Shown here piece after piece: positions 1-6,263 of a DNA stretch of 9,276 nucleotides. The notes beneath the pieces are model-generated. The model searched no databases, was not told where the DNA came from, and saw only the letters and a program-made list of their open reading frames with translations. Made by a program: the position numbers and the translations under genes. Source of the stretch: Bacillota bacterium (GTDB lineage: Bacteria > Bacillota > Clostridia > Acetivibrionales > DSM-1351); contig JAEZIU010000192.1 of assembly GCA_023436485.1 (NCBI GenBank), positions 1-9,276 of the forward strand, in the 5' to 3' direction. Positions within the stretch are counted from its first letter, which is position 1. The number at the start of each line of letters is the position of its first letter.

Positions 1-8
1 CTGTATGC

Positions 9-17
9 AGAGGAGGT
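9..17 (+). promoter_or_regulatory. Ribosome binding site of the GH94 gene
   Basis: The run AGAGGAGGT is nearly a full complement of the 3' end of 16S rRNA. It lies four bases before the ATG at 22 and fixes that start. The short spacing and exact match suggest efficient translation. The promoter, or any upstream operon partner, lies outside the window. Confidence 0.8.
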
Positions 18-21
18 AAAT

Positions 22-2376
22 ATGAGGTTCGGATATTTTGATCGACAGAACAGAGAGTATGTTGTTACAAGGCCTGATACACCAACGCCATGGATTAATT
101 ACATAGGCAGCGGAAATTACGGGGGAATAGTTTCCAATACAGGAGGAGGGTACAGTTTTCATAAGGACCCTCAGAACCGCAGGGTAACGCGATACAGATA
201 CAATAATATACCTATGGACAGACCGGGAAGGTATATTTATATAAGGAATAAGGACACAGGGGAGTACTGGAATCCCGGATACCAACCAGTTCAAAAAAAG
301 TTAGACAGTTACAGCTGCCGTCACGGACTTGGCTATACTGTTCTGACCGGCGAATATGAAGGGGTTATAGGGGAGGTTACATATTTTGTACCCGACGATA
401 AGAATTTTGAATTATGGTTTGTAAAAGTATCCAATACTCGTAGTATTAAGCAGAATCTTCAAATTTTTGCTTATTCGGAATTTTGTTTTTGGGATGCAAT
501 CATGGATCAGCAAAATGTTGACTGGGTTCAGCAGATTAATCAGGGTAGGTTCAATGATGGAATTATAACCTACCATCCTCATCACATTAAAGACAATGCT
601 GCTTTTTTTGCAACAGGTGAAAAAGTAAGCAGCTTTGATACCAATCTGGAATCTTTTATAGGAAAGTATAGATCCGAAAGCAACCCTATTGCCGTAGAAC
701 AGGGCGGCTGCAGTAATTCTGTATCCTACAGGACAAACGGAGTAGGAGCCTTTTGTATCGATTGTGAACTTGGCCCCAATGAAGAGCGTGAGTTGGTTTT
801 TGTACTTGGGTTTGCAGAGGAAAAATCAGAGATAAAAAATGACATAAAGGCATACCTGCAGCCTGAAAATGCAAAGGCGGCTTTCAGCAGACTACAGAGT
901 TCTTGGGGTGATTTTATATCCAAGCTCAGTGTTGAAACACCTGATGAGGATATGAATCTTTTTGTAAACATATGGAATCAGTACCAATGCAAAACAACCT
1001 TTAACTGGTCAAGATTTGTTTCACTGTATCAATTGGGCCTTGGAAGAGGTATGGGTATCAGAGACAGCGCCCAGGATGCACTGGGGGTAATGCACACTAT
1101 ACCTGCTGAAGCAAAAGAGCTTATTATAAAGCTTCTCAAATGCCAGTACACAGACGGAAGGGCATATCATTTGTTTTTCCCTCTTACAGGGGAAGGTGGA
1201 CAAGGTGATGCACCTGTTAAGAAATTTGACTGGTATTCCGATGACCATTTATGGCTGATACTTGCTGTAAATGCGTATATAAAGGAAACGGGAGATTTTG
1301 ATTTCCTTAACATGGAGATTCCGTATAACGATAAAATTACCTCTCAGACTGTAATGCAGCACCTTGATATGGCCTTGGAATTTACAAATAATAACCGTGG
1401 TCCTCATAGTATTGCTTTGGCAGGCCGTGCTGACTGGAATGACACACTTAACCTTGATACAGGTAAGGGAGTTGCTGAAAGCGTATTTACATCAATGCTT
1501 TATTGTCGAGCATTAATAGAAATGATTGAAATACTGGAATTCTTAAAAAAGACGGATATGATAGGAAAATATTCTAACATGTATGAGGATATGAAGAAGG
1601 CCATAAATGATACATGTTGGGATGGGGAATGGTACAAAAGAGCTTTTGATGATAACAGTCAGCCTCTTGGCTCAAAGGAAAATAAGTTCGGCAAAATATT
1701 TATAAATTCTCAATCATGGGCAGTTTTAAGCAAAGTAGCTGAAAACGGAAGAGAAGAGCAGTCAATGGAATCCGTTGAAAAGTATCTGAATTCAAAGTAC
1801 GGCATAGTAACCATGTATCCTTCCTACACGGAGCATGACACCACAAAAGGCGGAGTAACCACATATCCTCCGGGAGCGAAAGAGAATGGAGGGATTTTCC
1901 TTCACACAAATCCTTGGGTAATGATTTCAGAAGTAATGCTTGGCCACGGAGACAAGGCATTTATGTATTACAATCAGATTTTGCCGGGCAAAAGGAATGA
2001 TGATGCGGAGCTTTATGAGGTGGAGCCTTACGTATACTGCCAGAATATTCTGGGCAAAGAGCATCCTCAGTTTGGTATAGGCAGAAATTCCTGGCTTTCA
2101 GGAACGGCTGCATGGAATATGGTAGCTTCCAGCCAGTACATACTAGGGATAAGGGCAAACTATGAGTCACTGACGGTTGATCCGTGTATTCCTTCAAGTT
2201 GGAAAGGTTTTAAAGCTACAAGAGTATTCAGGGGTGCAACCTATAATATAGAAGTACAAAATCCAAACAGGGTTTGTTCAGGAATAGCAAAGATAATTGT
2301 AGACGGCGTTGAAGGGGAAAAGATACCTGTATTTGAGGCCGGAACAGAGCACAATGTAGTTATTGTAATGAAATAA
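22..2376 (+). CDS. GH94 beta-disaccharide phosphorylase (cellobiose/chitobiose phosphorylase type)
   Basis: This cytoplasmic enzyme of glycoside hydrolase family 94 should split a beta-linked disaccharide with inorganic phosphate, giving alpha-glucose 1-phosphate (or an amino-sugar 1-phosphate) plus a free sugar. The 784-residue product begins with the family's FGYFD..REYV..P start and the PWINY segment. Its N-terminal beta-sandwich (about 1-270) is followed by the helical barrel. The barrel carries GRGMGIRDSAQD (341-352, with phosphate-binding Arg347), GRADWND (468-474), whose acidic residues include the family's catalytic acid, and IFLHTNPW (625-632, His628). The WLSGTAAW motif (691-698) has Ser where the characterised enzymes I remember have Thr. 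The length fits cellobiose, chitobiose or cellobionic acid phosphorylases and is too short for cellodextrin phosphorylase. The region after DWND lacks a loop that I recall in cellobiose phosphorylase, so the substrate stays open. Family assignment is near certain; the exact substrate is not. Confidence 0.9.
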   Translation: MRFGYFDRQNREYVVTRPDTPTPWINYIGSGNYGGIVSNTGGGYSFHKDPQNRRVTRYRYNNIPMDRPGRYIYIRNKDTGEYWNPGYQPVQKKLDSYSCRHGLGYTVLTGEYEGVIGEVTYFVPDDKNFELWFVKVSNTRSIKQNLQIFAYSEFCFWDAIMDQQNVDWVQQINQGRFNDGIITYHPHHIKDNAAFFATGEKVSSFDTNLESFIGKYRSESNPIAVEQGGCSNSVSYRTNGVGAFCIDCELGPNEERELVFVLGFAEEKSEIKNDIKAYLQPENAKAAFSRLQSSWGDFISKLSVETPDEDMNLFVNIWNQYQCKTTFNWSRFVSLYQLGLGRGMGIRDSAQDALGVMHTIPAEAKELIIKLLKCQYTDGRAYHLFFPLTGEGGQGDAPVKKFDWYSDDHLWLILAVNAYIKETGDFDFLNMEIPYNDKITSQTVMQHLDMALEFTNNNRGPHSIALAGRADWNDTLNLDTGKGVAESVFTSMLYCRALIEMIEILEFLKKTDMIGKYSNMYEDMKKAINDTCWDGEWYKRAFDDNSQPLGSKENKFGKIFINSQSWAVLSKVAENGREEQSMESVEKYLNSKYGIVTMYPSYTEHDTTKGGVTTYPPGAKENGGIFLHTNPWVMISEVMLGHGDKAFMYYNQILPGKRNDDAELYEVEPYVYCQNILGKEHPQFGIGRNSWLSGTAAWNMVASSQYILGIRANYESLTVDPCIPSSWKGFKATRVFRGATYNIEVQNPNRVCSGIAKIIVDGVEGEKIPVFEAGTEHNVVIVMK

Positions 2377-2384
2377 GATAAGTA

Positions 2385-2700
2385 AAAGGGAGCTGTTGCA
2401 ACACATAAAGTTTTTCTGTTTTAACACTGGTACTCCCGTATAAAGTTGTATCAATGATTGCTTCCAAGATATTTGCAAAAGTTTATAGCGGCTCAGCTTA
2501 GGATATTTTACCGTCGCTCACATTCATCGTCCGTGATTCATTGTGTCGATAAAACCTATATCGTATAGGTTTTCCGGTAGAATATCCGTGTTCAACCATA
2601 AACAACTGCAAATATCTTTAACCAAGCTTCCATTGATAAAATTTATACTCCTGAGTACAGGTTAACATAGATTAAACTTAATATTGCAATAACTCCCTTT
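2385..2700. mobile_element. Long imperfect inverted repeat, MITE-like, filling the gap between convergent genes
   Basis: The 325 bases between the two stop codons hold no gene. Position 2385 onward (AAAGGGAGCTGTTGCAAC) matches the reverse complement of the bases ending at 2700 (AAAGGGAGTTATTGCAAT), and the match continues inward. Exact paired blocks include 2438-2444 with 2642-2648, 2449-2456 with 2631-2638, and 12 bases at 2466-2477 with 2607-2618. Positions 2501-2513 pair with 2575-2587 with one wobble. By eye the arms are roughly three-quarters alike over about 125 bases. The centre holds a 10-bp hairpin. Terminal repeats and the lack of a coding frame fit a MITE mobilised in trans. The GGGAGCTGTTGCAA-like end resembles termini of some insertion sequences, but this is only a recollection. 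No clear target duplication is visible. It could instead be a structured RNA or a bidirectional transcription barrier. Confidence 0.6.
2551..2573. repeat. Central perfect hairpin of the long inverted repeat
   Basis: The arms AAAACCTATA (2551-2560) and TATAGGTTTT (2564-2573) are perfect complements around a TCG loop. This hairpin caps the larger inverted repeat. It is offset, because 37 unpaired bases (2514-2550) lie on its left side only. It is not followed by a T-run on either strand, so it is not a typical intrinsic terminator on its own. Confidence 0.75.
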
Positions 2701-2701
2701 G

Positions 2702-3049
2702 TTATTTTCTTTCTTTTGAGCAGAATCCGTAAATCAAAACAAATAATGAAATAATGAATTGAACCACAAGAAAAAGCTTAATGGTTGGATTTATATAACT
2801 TAAAATTCCCCCGAGGCCTTCACCGTATGTCCTGGGCATTATGTTTGAATCATGTAATGTTATTAATATCATCAATTCAAATATACAAACAAACAATAGG
2901 ATAATACCGAATTTTACCATAGATAATCCGGTTTGGGATATTCTATTTACATGTTGGGGAAGATCAGCTAGTTCCACAAGGTCTATATGACAGTCACTGC
3001 ACTGTGTATAACCTTTTTCATATTCTACTTTACATATTGGACAAATCAT
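2702..3049 (-). CDS. Zinc-ribbon protein with two membrane spans, function unknown
   Basis: The 115-residue product opens with a zinc ribbon of the CPIC-x10-CSDC form (Cys3, Cys6, Cys17, Cys20) followed by an acidic stretch. Two hydrophobic spans follow, at about 44-65 and 89-110, joined by a loop of about 23 residues, and the protein ends with a short charged tail (SKERK). Small clostridial proteins with this N-terminal ribbon and membrane spans are common but poorly characterised. The ATG at 3049 is preceded by AGGAGGT at good spacing. It is the last gene of a leftward operon, 21 bases after the coiled-coil gene. Its stop codon lies one base inside the right end of the long inverted repeat, so the insertion could have reset the original C-terminus. 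I do not recognise a specific function. Confidence 0.8.
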   Translation of the reverse strand: MICPICKVEYEKGYTQCSDCHIDLVELADLPQHVNRISQTGLSMVKFGIILLFVCIFELMILITLHDSNIMPRTYGEGLGGILSYINPTIKLFLVVQFIISLFVLIYGFCSKERK

Positions 3050-3070
3050 TATTTCAACCTCCTATAATGC

Positions 3071-4015
3071 TTATATTTCTATGGATGATATAAGGTCTTC
3101 CTTTTTGCTTTCATTATCGGAGAGTTTTTTCTTTAATTCCTTTCTGTTGGTTTCAAGAATTCTCAATGTTTTATTTATTTTATCCATAATATTTCTTAGA
3201 CTTTCAGCATCGTTTCGTATTTTATCCCGTACTTTTAAGTCTGTAAAGATATTATCAAACCAAAAATCAACAGCCCTGGTAGTAGAGTCAATTTCGGAAG
3301 AAAGATACGAAGCCTGCAGATTCACATCCTGCAGTTCATTCTCAAAAACCTTAACTTTCGAGTTCAATATATTGAAATTTCTTTGGGCTTCTTCAATGTG
3401 GTTATATTTTGCCGAATGAGTTAAAATCCCCCCATCTAGCCATACATCGAGAGTAGCCAGGTCTTCTGCCTTATTAAGATGCTCCATGGCGTTATTAGCT
3501 GTAATCAACACATTGTTACCTGCCCTGATAGCTTCTTCTGCTTCAACCAACTGTCCGGAAAGGACTTCATACTCTTGAGTAATCTCCATATACATTTTAT
3601 ATGATTCTGCTGAAATATTGTTTTTTATTGATTCCTCACGTTTTGCCAATTCATTCTCTACTGAGGACTTCAAATCATAGAGCTCAGACAGTCTTCCATT
3701 AAGTTCTAATTTTTGTTCATTCAAAACTTTTACATTTTCGGTAGCGCTGTCATACTCCAATTTTGCGGCAAGCATTTCCTGAGTTTCCTTATTCATTTTA
3801 CCCTCATATTTTCCAAGAAGCTTTCGTAAGGAATTTGCAAGGGAATCTTTTTTTATATTCTCCACATCCAGAGATTCAGCTTCAAATTTATGGAGCAAAG
3901 TATTCACATTGGTTTCAGCCTCTTTTATTTTTTTCTGAAGATAATCCATTCTGAATTCAAATGTGGGAAGCACTGCGAGACGGTCTTTTATTTCCTGTAA
4001 CTGCTTGTTGTCCAT
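3071..4015 (-). CDS. Coiled-coil protein, function unknown
   Basis: The 314-residue product is strongly charged and almost wholly helical, with heptad-like stretches at about 20-185 and 205-310. It has no signal peptide or membrane span, so it is probably cytoplasmic or held at the membrane by a partner. The helices are broken at about 186-210 by a Gly-containing segment (LDVWLDGGILTHSAKYNHIE) that looks like a conserved turn between two antiparallel arms. I have a weak memory of similar WD.LGGG...KHSHIDDAQ segments in other Firmicute coiled-coil proteins, but I cannot name the family. I chose the ATG at 4015 because GGGGGGA sits just upstream. An in-frame ATG 12 codons earlier lacks such a site. 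It is the middle gene of the leftward operon, 47 bases after the membrane protein gene and 21 before the zinc-ribbon gene. Confidence 0.8.
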   Translation of the reverse strand: MDNKQLQEIKDRLAVLPTFEFRMDYLQKKIKEAETNVNTLLHKFEAESLDVENIKKDSLANSLRKLLGKYEGKMNKETQEMLAAKLEYDSATENVKVLNEQKLELNGRLSELYDLKSSVENELAKREESIKNNISAESYKMYMEITQEYEVLSGQLVEAEEAIRAGNNVLITANNAMEHLNKAEDLATLDVWLDGGILTHSAKYNHIEEAQRNFNILNSKVKVFENELQDVNLQASYLSSEIDSTTRAVDFWFDNIFTDLKVRDKIRNDAESLRNIMDKINKTLRILETNRKELKKKLSDNESKKEDLISSIEI

Positions 4016-4062
4016 GTTAATCCCCCCTATTTTATTAGTATAAAGAACCATATTCTGAATTT

Positions 4063-4776
4063 TTAGGTAATATGTATTGGCGGTATGCCGGTTACATATA
4101 TTATTTTCTTTAATACATTTTCATTTTCCTCATAATAACCGCTGTCCCTCAGGACAATTAAACTGGTTCCGTAGTCTATAAGTCCTCTTGAAATAATAGT
4201 GCCTTTTCGTATGAGAATACCGTCAACCTCTAATATGTTTTTCCAGAACTGCTTTGATCTTCGCAAATCTATCTCTTTGCCGTTTTTGAACCTCAAAATA
4301 TAGTGAAGGTCAACTTTTGAGGTGGATTTTCTGTTGTATGAACAGTAAACTTCAGCATTATTTACATCATTCCAACTATATGTCCGGGCTTTATTAAAAA
4401 AGCCTTCGTCGTATATTATCTCATTGTCACTAACTTTTGCATATGTAGAAAACAGCTGGGTTACTATTATTAAAAAAATAACAGAAATAACCAGCAATAA
4501 TTTCTTAATGCCCAGTCTTGATATGGTTTTATATATTATAGGAGGATAAAAACCTGCTTCTTTACGAGAAATAATTATACTAAATATAGAAAAACCATAT
4601 AAAAAAAATACCCATTTCAGAAATCCTGAACTAACAAACAGTAAATCTCCCGTTGACATAAATGTTTTTTGTTGAATAAAAATAAAAAGATTGTAAAGAA
4701 TAATTAAAATTAAAGAAATCGGTGCACCTGTGAAAACACATTTTAATATAAAGCTAAATTTTTTTGCAGCATCCAT
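4063..4776 (-). CDS. Three-span membrane protein with PH-like C-terminal domain, function unknown
   Basis: The 237-residue product has three hydrophobic spans at about 13-35, 51-70 and 91-110, followed by a soluble domain of about 125 residues. That domain starts with VSDNEIIYDEGFFNKARTYS and W..V..AEV, then shows a strand-rich pattern with LRFKNGKEIDL. This resembles bacterial PH-like domains that follow membrane spans in many Firmicute proteins; this is a pattern judgement, not a proven match. I chose the ATG at 4776. It has GAGGT a few bases upstream, and the promoter -10 box (4816-4811) overlaps the next in-frame ATG at 4812, so that codon and the TTG at 4839 would not be transcribed. It is the first gene of the leftward three-gene operon and diverges from pheST. 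The function is unknown. Confidence 0.75.
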   Translation of the reverse strand: MDAAKKFSFILKCVFTGAPISLILIILYNLFIFIQQKTFMSTGDLLFVSSGFLKWVFFLYGFSIFSIIISRKEAGFYPPIIYKTISRLGIKKLLLVISVIFLIIVTQLFSTYAKVSDNEIIYDEGFFNKARTYSWNDVNNAEVYCSYNRKSTSKVDLHYILRFKNGKEIDLRRSKQFWKNILEVDGILIRKGTIISRGLIDYGTSLIVLRDSGYYEENENVLKKIIYVTGIPPIHIT

Positions 4777-4810
4777 GAAAACCTCATAAATTATAAAATA
4801 TTTCCCATCC

Positions 4811-4839
4811 ATTATATAATCTGGAAAAGCTGTAGTCAA
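4811..4839 (-). promoter_or_regulatory. Sigma-A promoter of the leftward three-gene operon
   Basis: Read on the minus strand, TTGACT (4839-4834) and TATAAT (4816-4811) are separated by 17 bases, very close to the vegetative consensus. Transcription would start near 4805 and give a leader of about 30 bases before the ATG at 4776. This position supports the downstream start codon of the membrane protein. Confidence 0.75.
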
Positions 4840-4862
4840 ATAGAAACAAGCAAATTTGTGCC

Positions 4863-4891
4863 TTGATTGTTTTGTACTAAGTTGCTATAAT
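4863..4891 (+). promoter_or_regulatory. Sigma-A promoter of the pheST operon
   Basis: TTGATT (4863-4868) and a perfect TATAAT (4886-4891) are separated by 17 bases. Transcription would start near 4898, about 35 bases before stem I of the T-box leader. It points away from the promoter at 4839-4811, with 23 bases between the two -35 boxes. Confidence 0.8.
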
Positions 4892-4930
4892 ACCTTTATA
4901 TGAGAGGTTTTGAAATTATAATCCAATAGC

Positions 4931-5187
4931 AATGATGGAGAAAAGTAGGCGAGAGACGAATATTCCAGAGAGAAGGTATCATCGGCTGAAAGTACCTTTA
5001 CTATACGACTTGCCCAAGTTCCCTCCGAAGCTGCAGCTTTGAAACTTGATATGATATTTTATCATTTGTAGAGGCTGCCGGTTAAAACCGTTATATTTAC
5101 AAAGAGTCCGGGTAAGTTTATCCGGAAATTCGGGTGGTACCGCGAAGATATCCTTCGTCCCTTTATTGGGGCGGGGGTTTTTATTTT
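4931..5187 (+). promoter_or_regulatory. Phenylalanine T-box riboswitch
   Basis: This leader senses uncharged tRNA-Phe and lets transcription into pheST proceed when phenylalanyl-tRNA is scarce. Stem I is visible. GGAG (4937-4940) pairs with CTCC (5023-5026), GGCGAG (4948-4953) with CTTGCC (5009-5014), and AAGGTA (4973-4978) with TACCTT (4993-4998). The conserved AGTA (4944-4947), AGAGAG (4967-4972) and apical GGCTGAAAG (4984-4992) are in place. The 3' side of the specifier loop holds TTC (5019-5021), a Phe codon. A stem III hairpin spans 5107-5126. The T-box core GGGTGGTACCGCG is at 5132-5144. Its TGGT bulge (5135-5138) would pair with an ACCA tRNA end, fitting the A discriminator of tRNA-Phe. 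TTCG (5129-5132) and CGAA (5143-5146) close the antiterminator. An AAG triplet beside TTC could be a Lys specifier, but the downstream genes settle it as Phe. Confidence 0.93.
5152..5187 (+). terminator. Regulated intrinsic terminator of the T-box leader
   Basis: CCTTCGTCCC (5152-5161) pairs with GGGGCGGGGG (5168-5177), using three G-U pairs, around a TTTATT loop. TTTTTATTTT follows at once (5178-5187). This is the off-state structure of the T-box leader, 32 bases before the pheS start. Confidence 0.85.
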
Positions 5188-5219
5188 GTGACAGTAAGTA
5201 ATGAAAGGAGATAATATTA

Positions 5220-6251
5220 GTGATTGAAAAAATCAGTAAGTTAAGAGATACTGCCATCGGTAGGATCAAGGAAGCCGTCAGCAGTGCAGAGGTAGAAGAA
5301 CTCAGAGTAAAGCTGCTGGGCAAAAAAGGTGAATTGACTGAAATGCTAAAAGACCTCAAAAATATGGATATTGAGGAAAGAAAGCAGTTCGGACAGGAAG
5401 CAAATGCATTGAAAAACGAATTAACTGAGATAATTGAAGGAAAATTCAAGGAGCTTAGTGCAAATGACGTTAAGAAGTCTTTGTCAAGTGGTTCAAACTT
5501 TGACATTTCTTTGCCGGGTACTAACTTCAAGCTTGGTTCTTTGCACCCTGTAACTATTGTACAAAAGGAAATAGAAAGAATATTTACGGGAATGGGCTTC
5601 AATATAGTTGATGGTCCTGAGGCAGAAGAAGAATTCTTCAATTTTGAAGCATTAAATATACCAAAGCACCATCCAGCAAGAGACATGCAGGACACATACT
5701 GGTTGGAAAACGGTTCTTTGCTGAGAACACATACATCCCCATGCCAGGTTAGAGCAATGCAGAAGTACGGGGCACCCCTTAAGGTAATTGCTCCGGGAAG
5801 ATGTTTCAGAAATGAAAGCACTGATGCTTCACATGAAAACACATTCTTCCAGTTGGAAGGAATGATGATTGATAAAAACGTGTCAATTGCAAATCTCATT
5901 TATGTTATGAAGCTGCTTTTGTCAGAAGTATTTCAGAGAGACGTTAAAATAAGGCTTAGACCGGGGTTTTTCCCATTCGTTGAACCGGGCTTTGAACTTG
6001 ACTTGAACTGTATGATCTGTGGCGGAAAAGGCTGTCCTACTTGTAAGCATTCAGGCTGGATAGAATTACTGCCTTGTGGAATGGTTCATCCCAATGTACT
6101 CCGTTACGGTGGCATTGACCCTGAGGAATATACAGGTTTTGCATTCGGACTTGGACTTACAAGACTTGCAATGATGAAATATGGAATAAGCGATATCCGT
6201 GTTCTTAATTCAGGTGATTTAAGAGCTATGGAACAATTTTTGGTAAGATAG
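5220..6251 (+). CDS. pheS: Phenylalanyl-tRNA synthetase alpha subunit
   Basis: PheS is the catalytic subunit of the cytoplasmic alpha2-beta2 synthetase that charges tRNA-Phe. The 343-residue product has the usual bacterial length. Residues 1-85 form the N-terminal helical hairpin that contacts tRNA. The class II core follows, with the motif 1 region (about 130-155), RTHTSP (169-174), motif 2 as GRCFRNESTDASHENTFFQ (193-211), the phenylalanine-pocket segment FPFVEPGFE (251-259), and motif 3 as GFAFGLGLTRLAMMKYG (306-322). A four-cysteine knuckle (264, 267, 272, 275) sits in the loop before GMVHPNVL, as in many bacterial PheS. The start is GTG at 5220, with AAAGGAG nine bases upstream. No competing ATG is as well placed. 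Expression is controlled by the T-box leader. pheT follows after 12 bases. Confidence 0.97.
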   Translation: MIEKISKLRDTAIGRIKEAVSSAEVEELRVKLLGKKGELTEMLKDLKNMDIEERKQFGQEANALKNELTEIIEGKFKELSANDVKKSLSSGSNFDISLPGTNFKLGSLHPVTIVQKEIERIFTGMGFNIVDGPEAEEEFFNFEALNIPKHHPARDMQDTYWLENGSLLRTHTSPCQVRAMQKYGAPLKVIAPGRCFRNESTDASHENTFFQLEGMMIDKNVSIANLIYVMKLLLSEVFQRDVKIRLRPGFFPFVEPGFELDLNCMICGGKGCPTCKHSGWIELLPCGMVHPNVLRYGGIDPEEYTGFAFGLGLTRLAMMKYGISDIRVLNSGDLRAMEQFLVR

Positions 6252-6263
6252 GAGGGATAAAGG

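Noticed and set aside
686..2197. Several open minus-strand frames of 60-90 codons opposite the GH94 gene
   Set aside because: They lie fully antisense to a clear gene, have no ribosome binding site I could see and no recognisable domain. They arise from the codon pattern of the real gene.
2375..2710. Target-site duplication flanking the inverted repeat
   Set aside because: Left flank AAGATAAGTA and right flank GTTATTTTCT share no convincing direct repeat, so none was called. This also keeps the mobile-element reading uncertain.
4777..4839. Longer N-terminus for the membrane protein, starting at TTG 4839 or ATG 4812
   Set aside because: Neither has a ribosome binding site, and both lie in or upstream of the -10 box, so they would not be in the transcript. 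The ATG at 4776 has GAGGT upstream.
4979..5899. A 306-codon open frame on the minus strand across the T-box and the first half of pheS
   Set aside because: It runs through the T-box leader and antisense to pheS. Its Ser/Leu/Phe-rich composition is typical of an antisense shadow of a Lys/Glu-rich gene.
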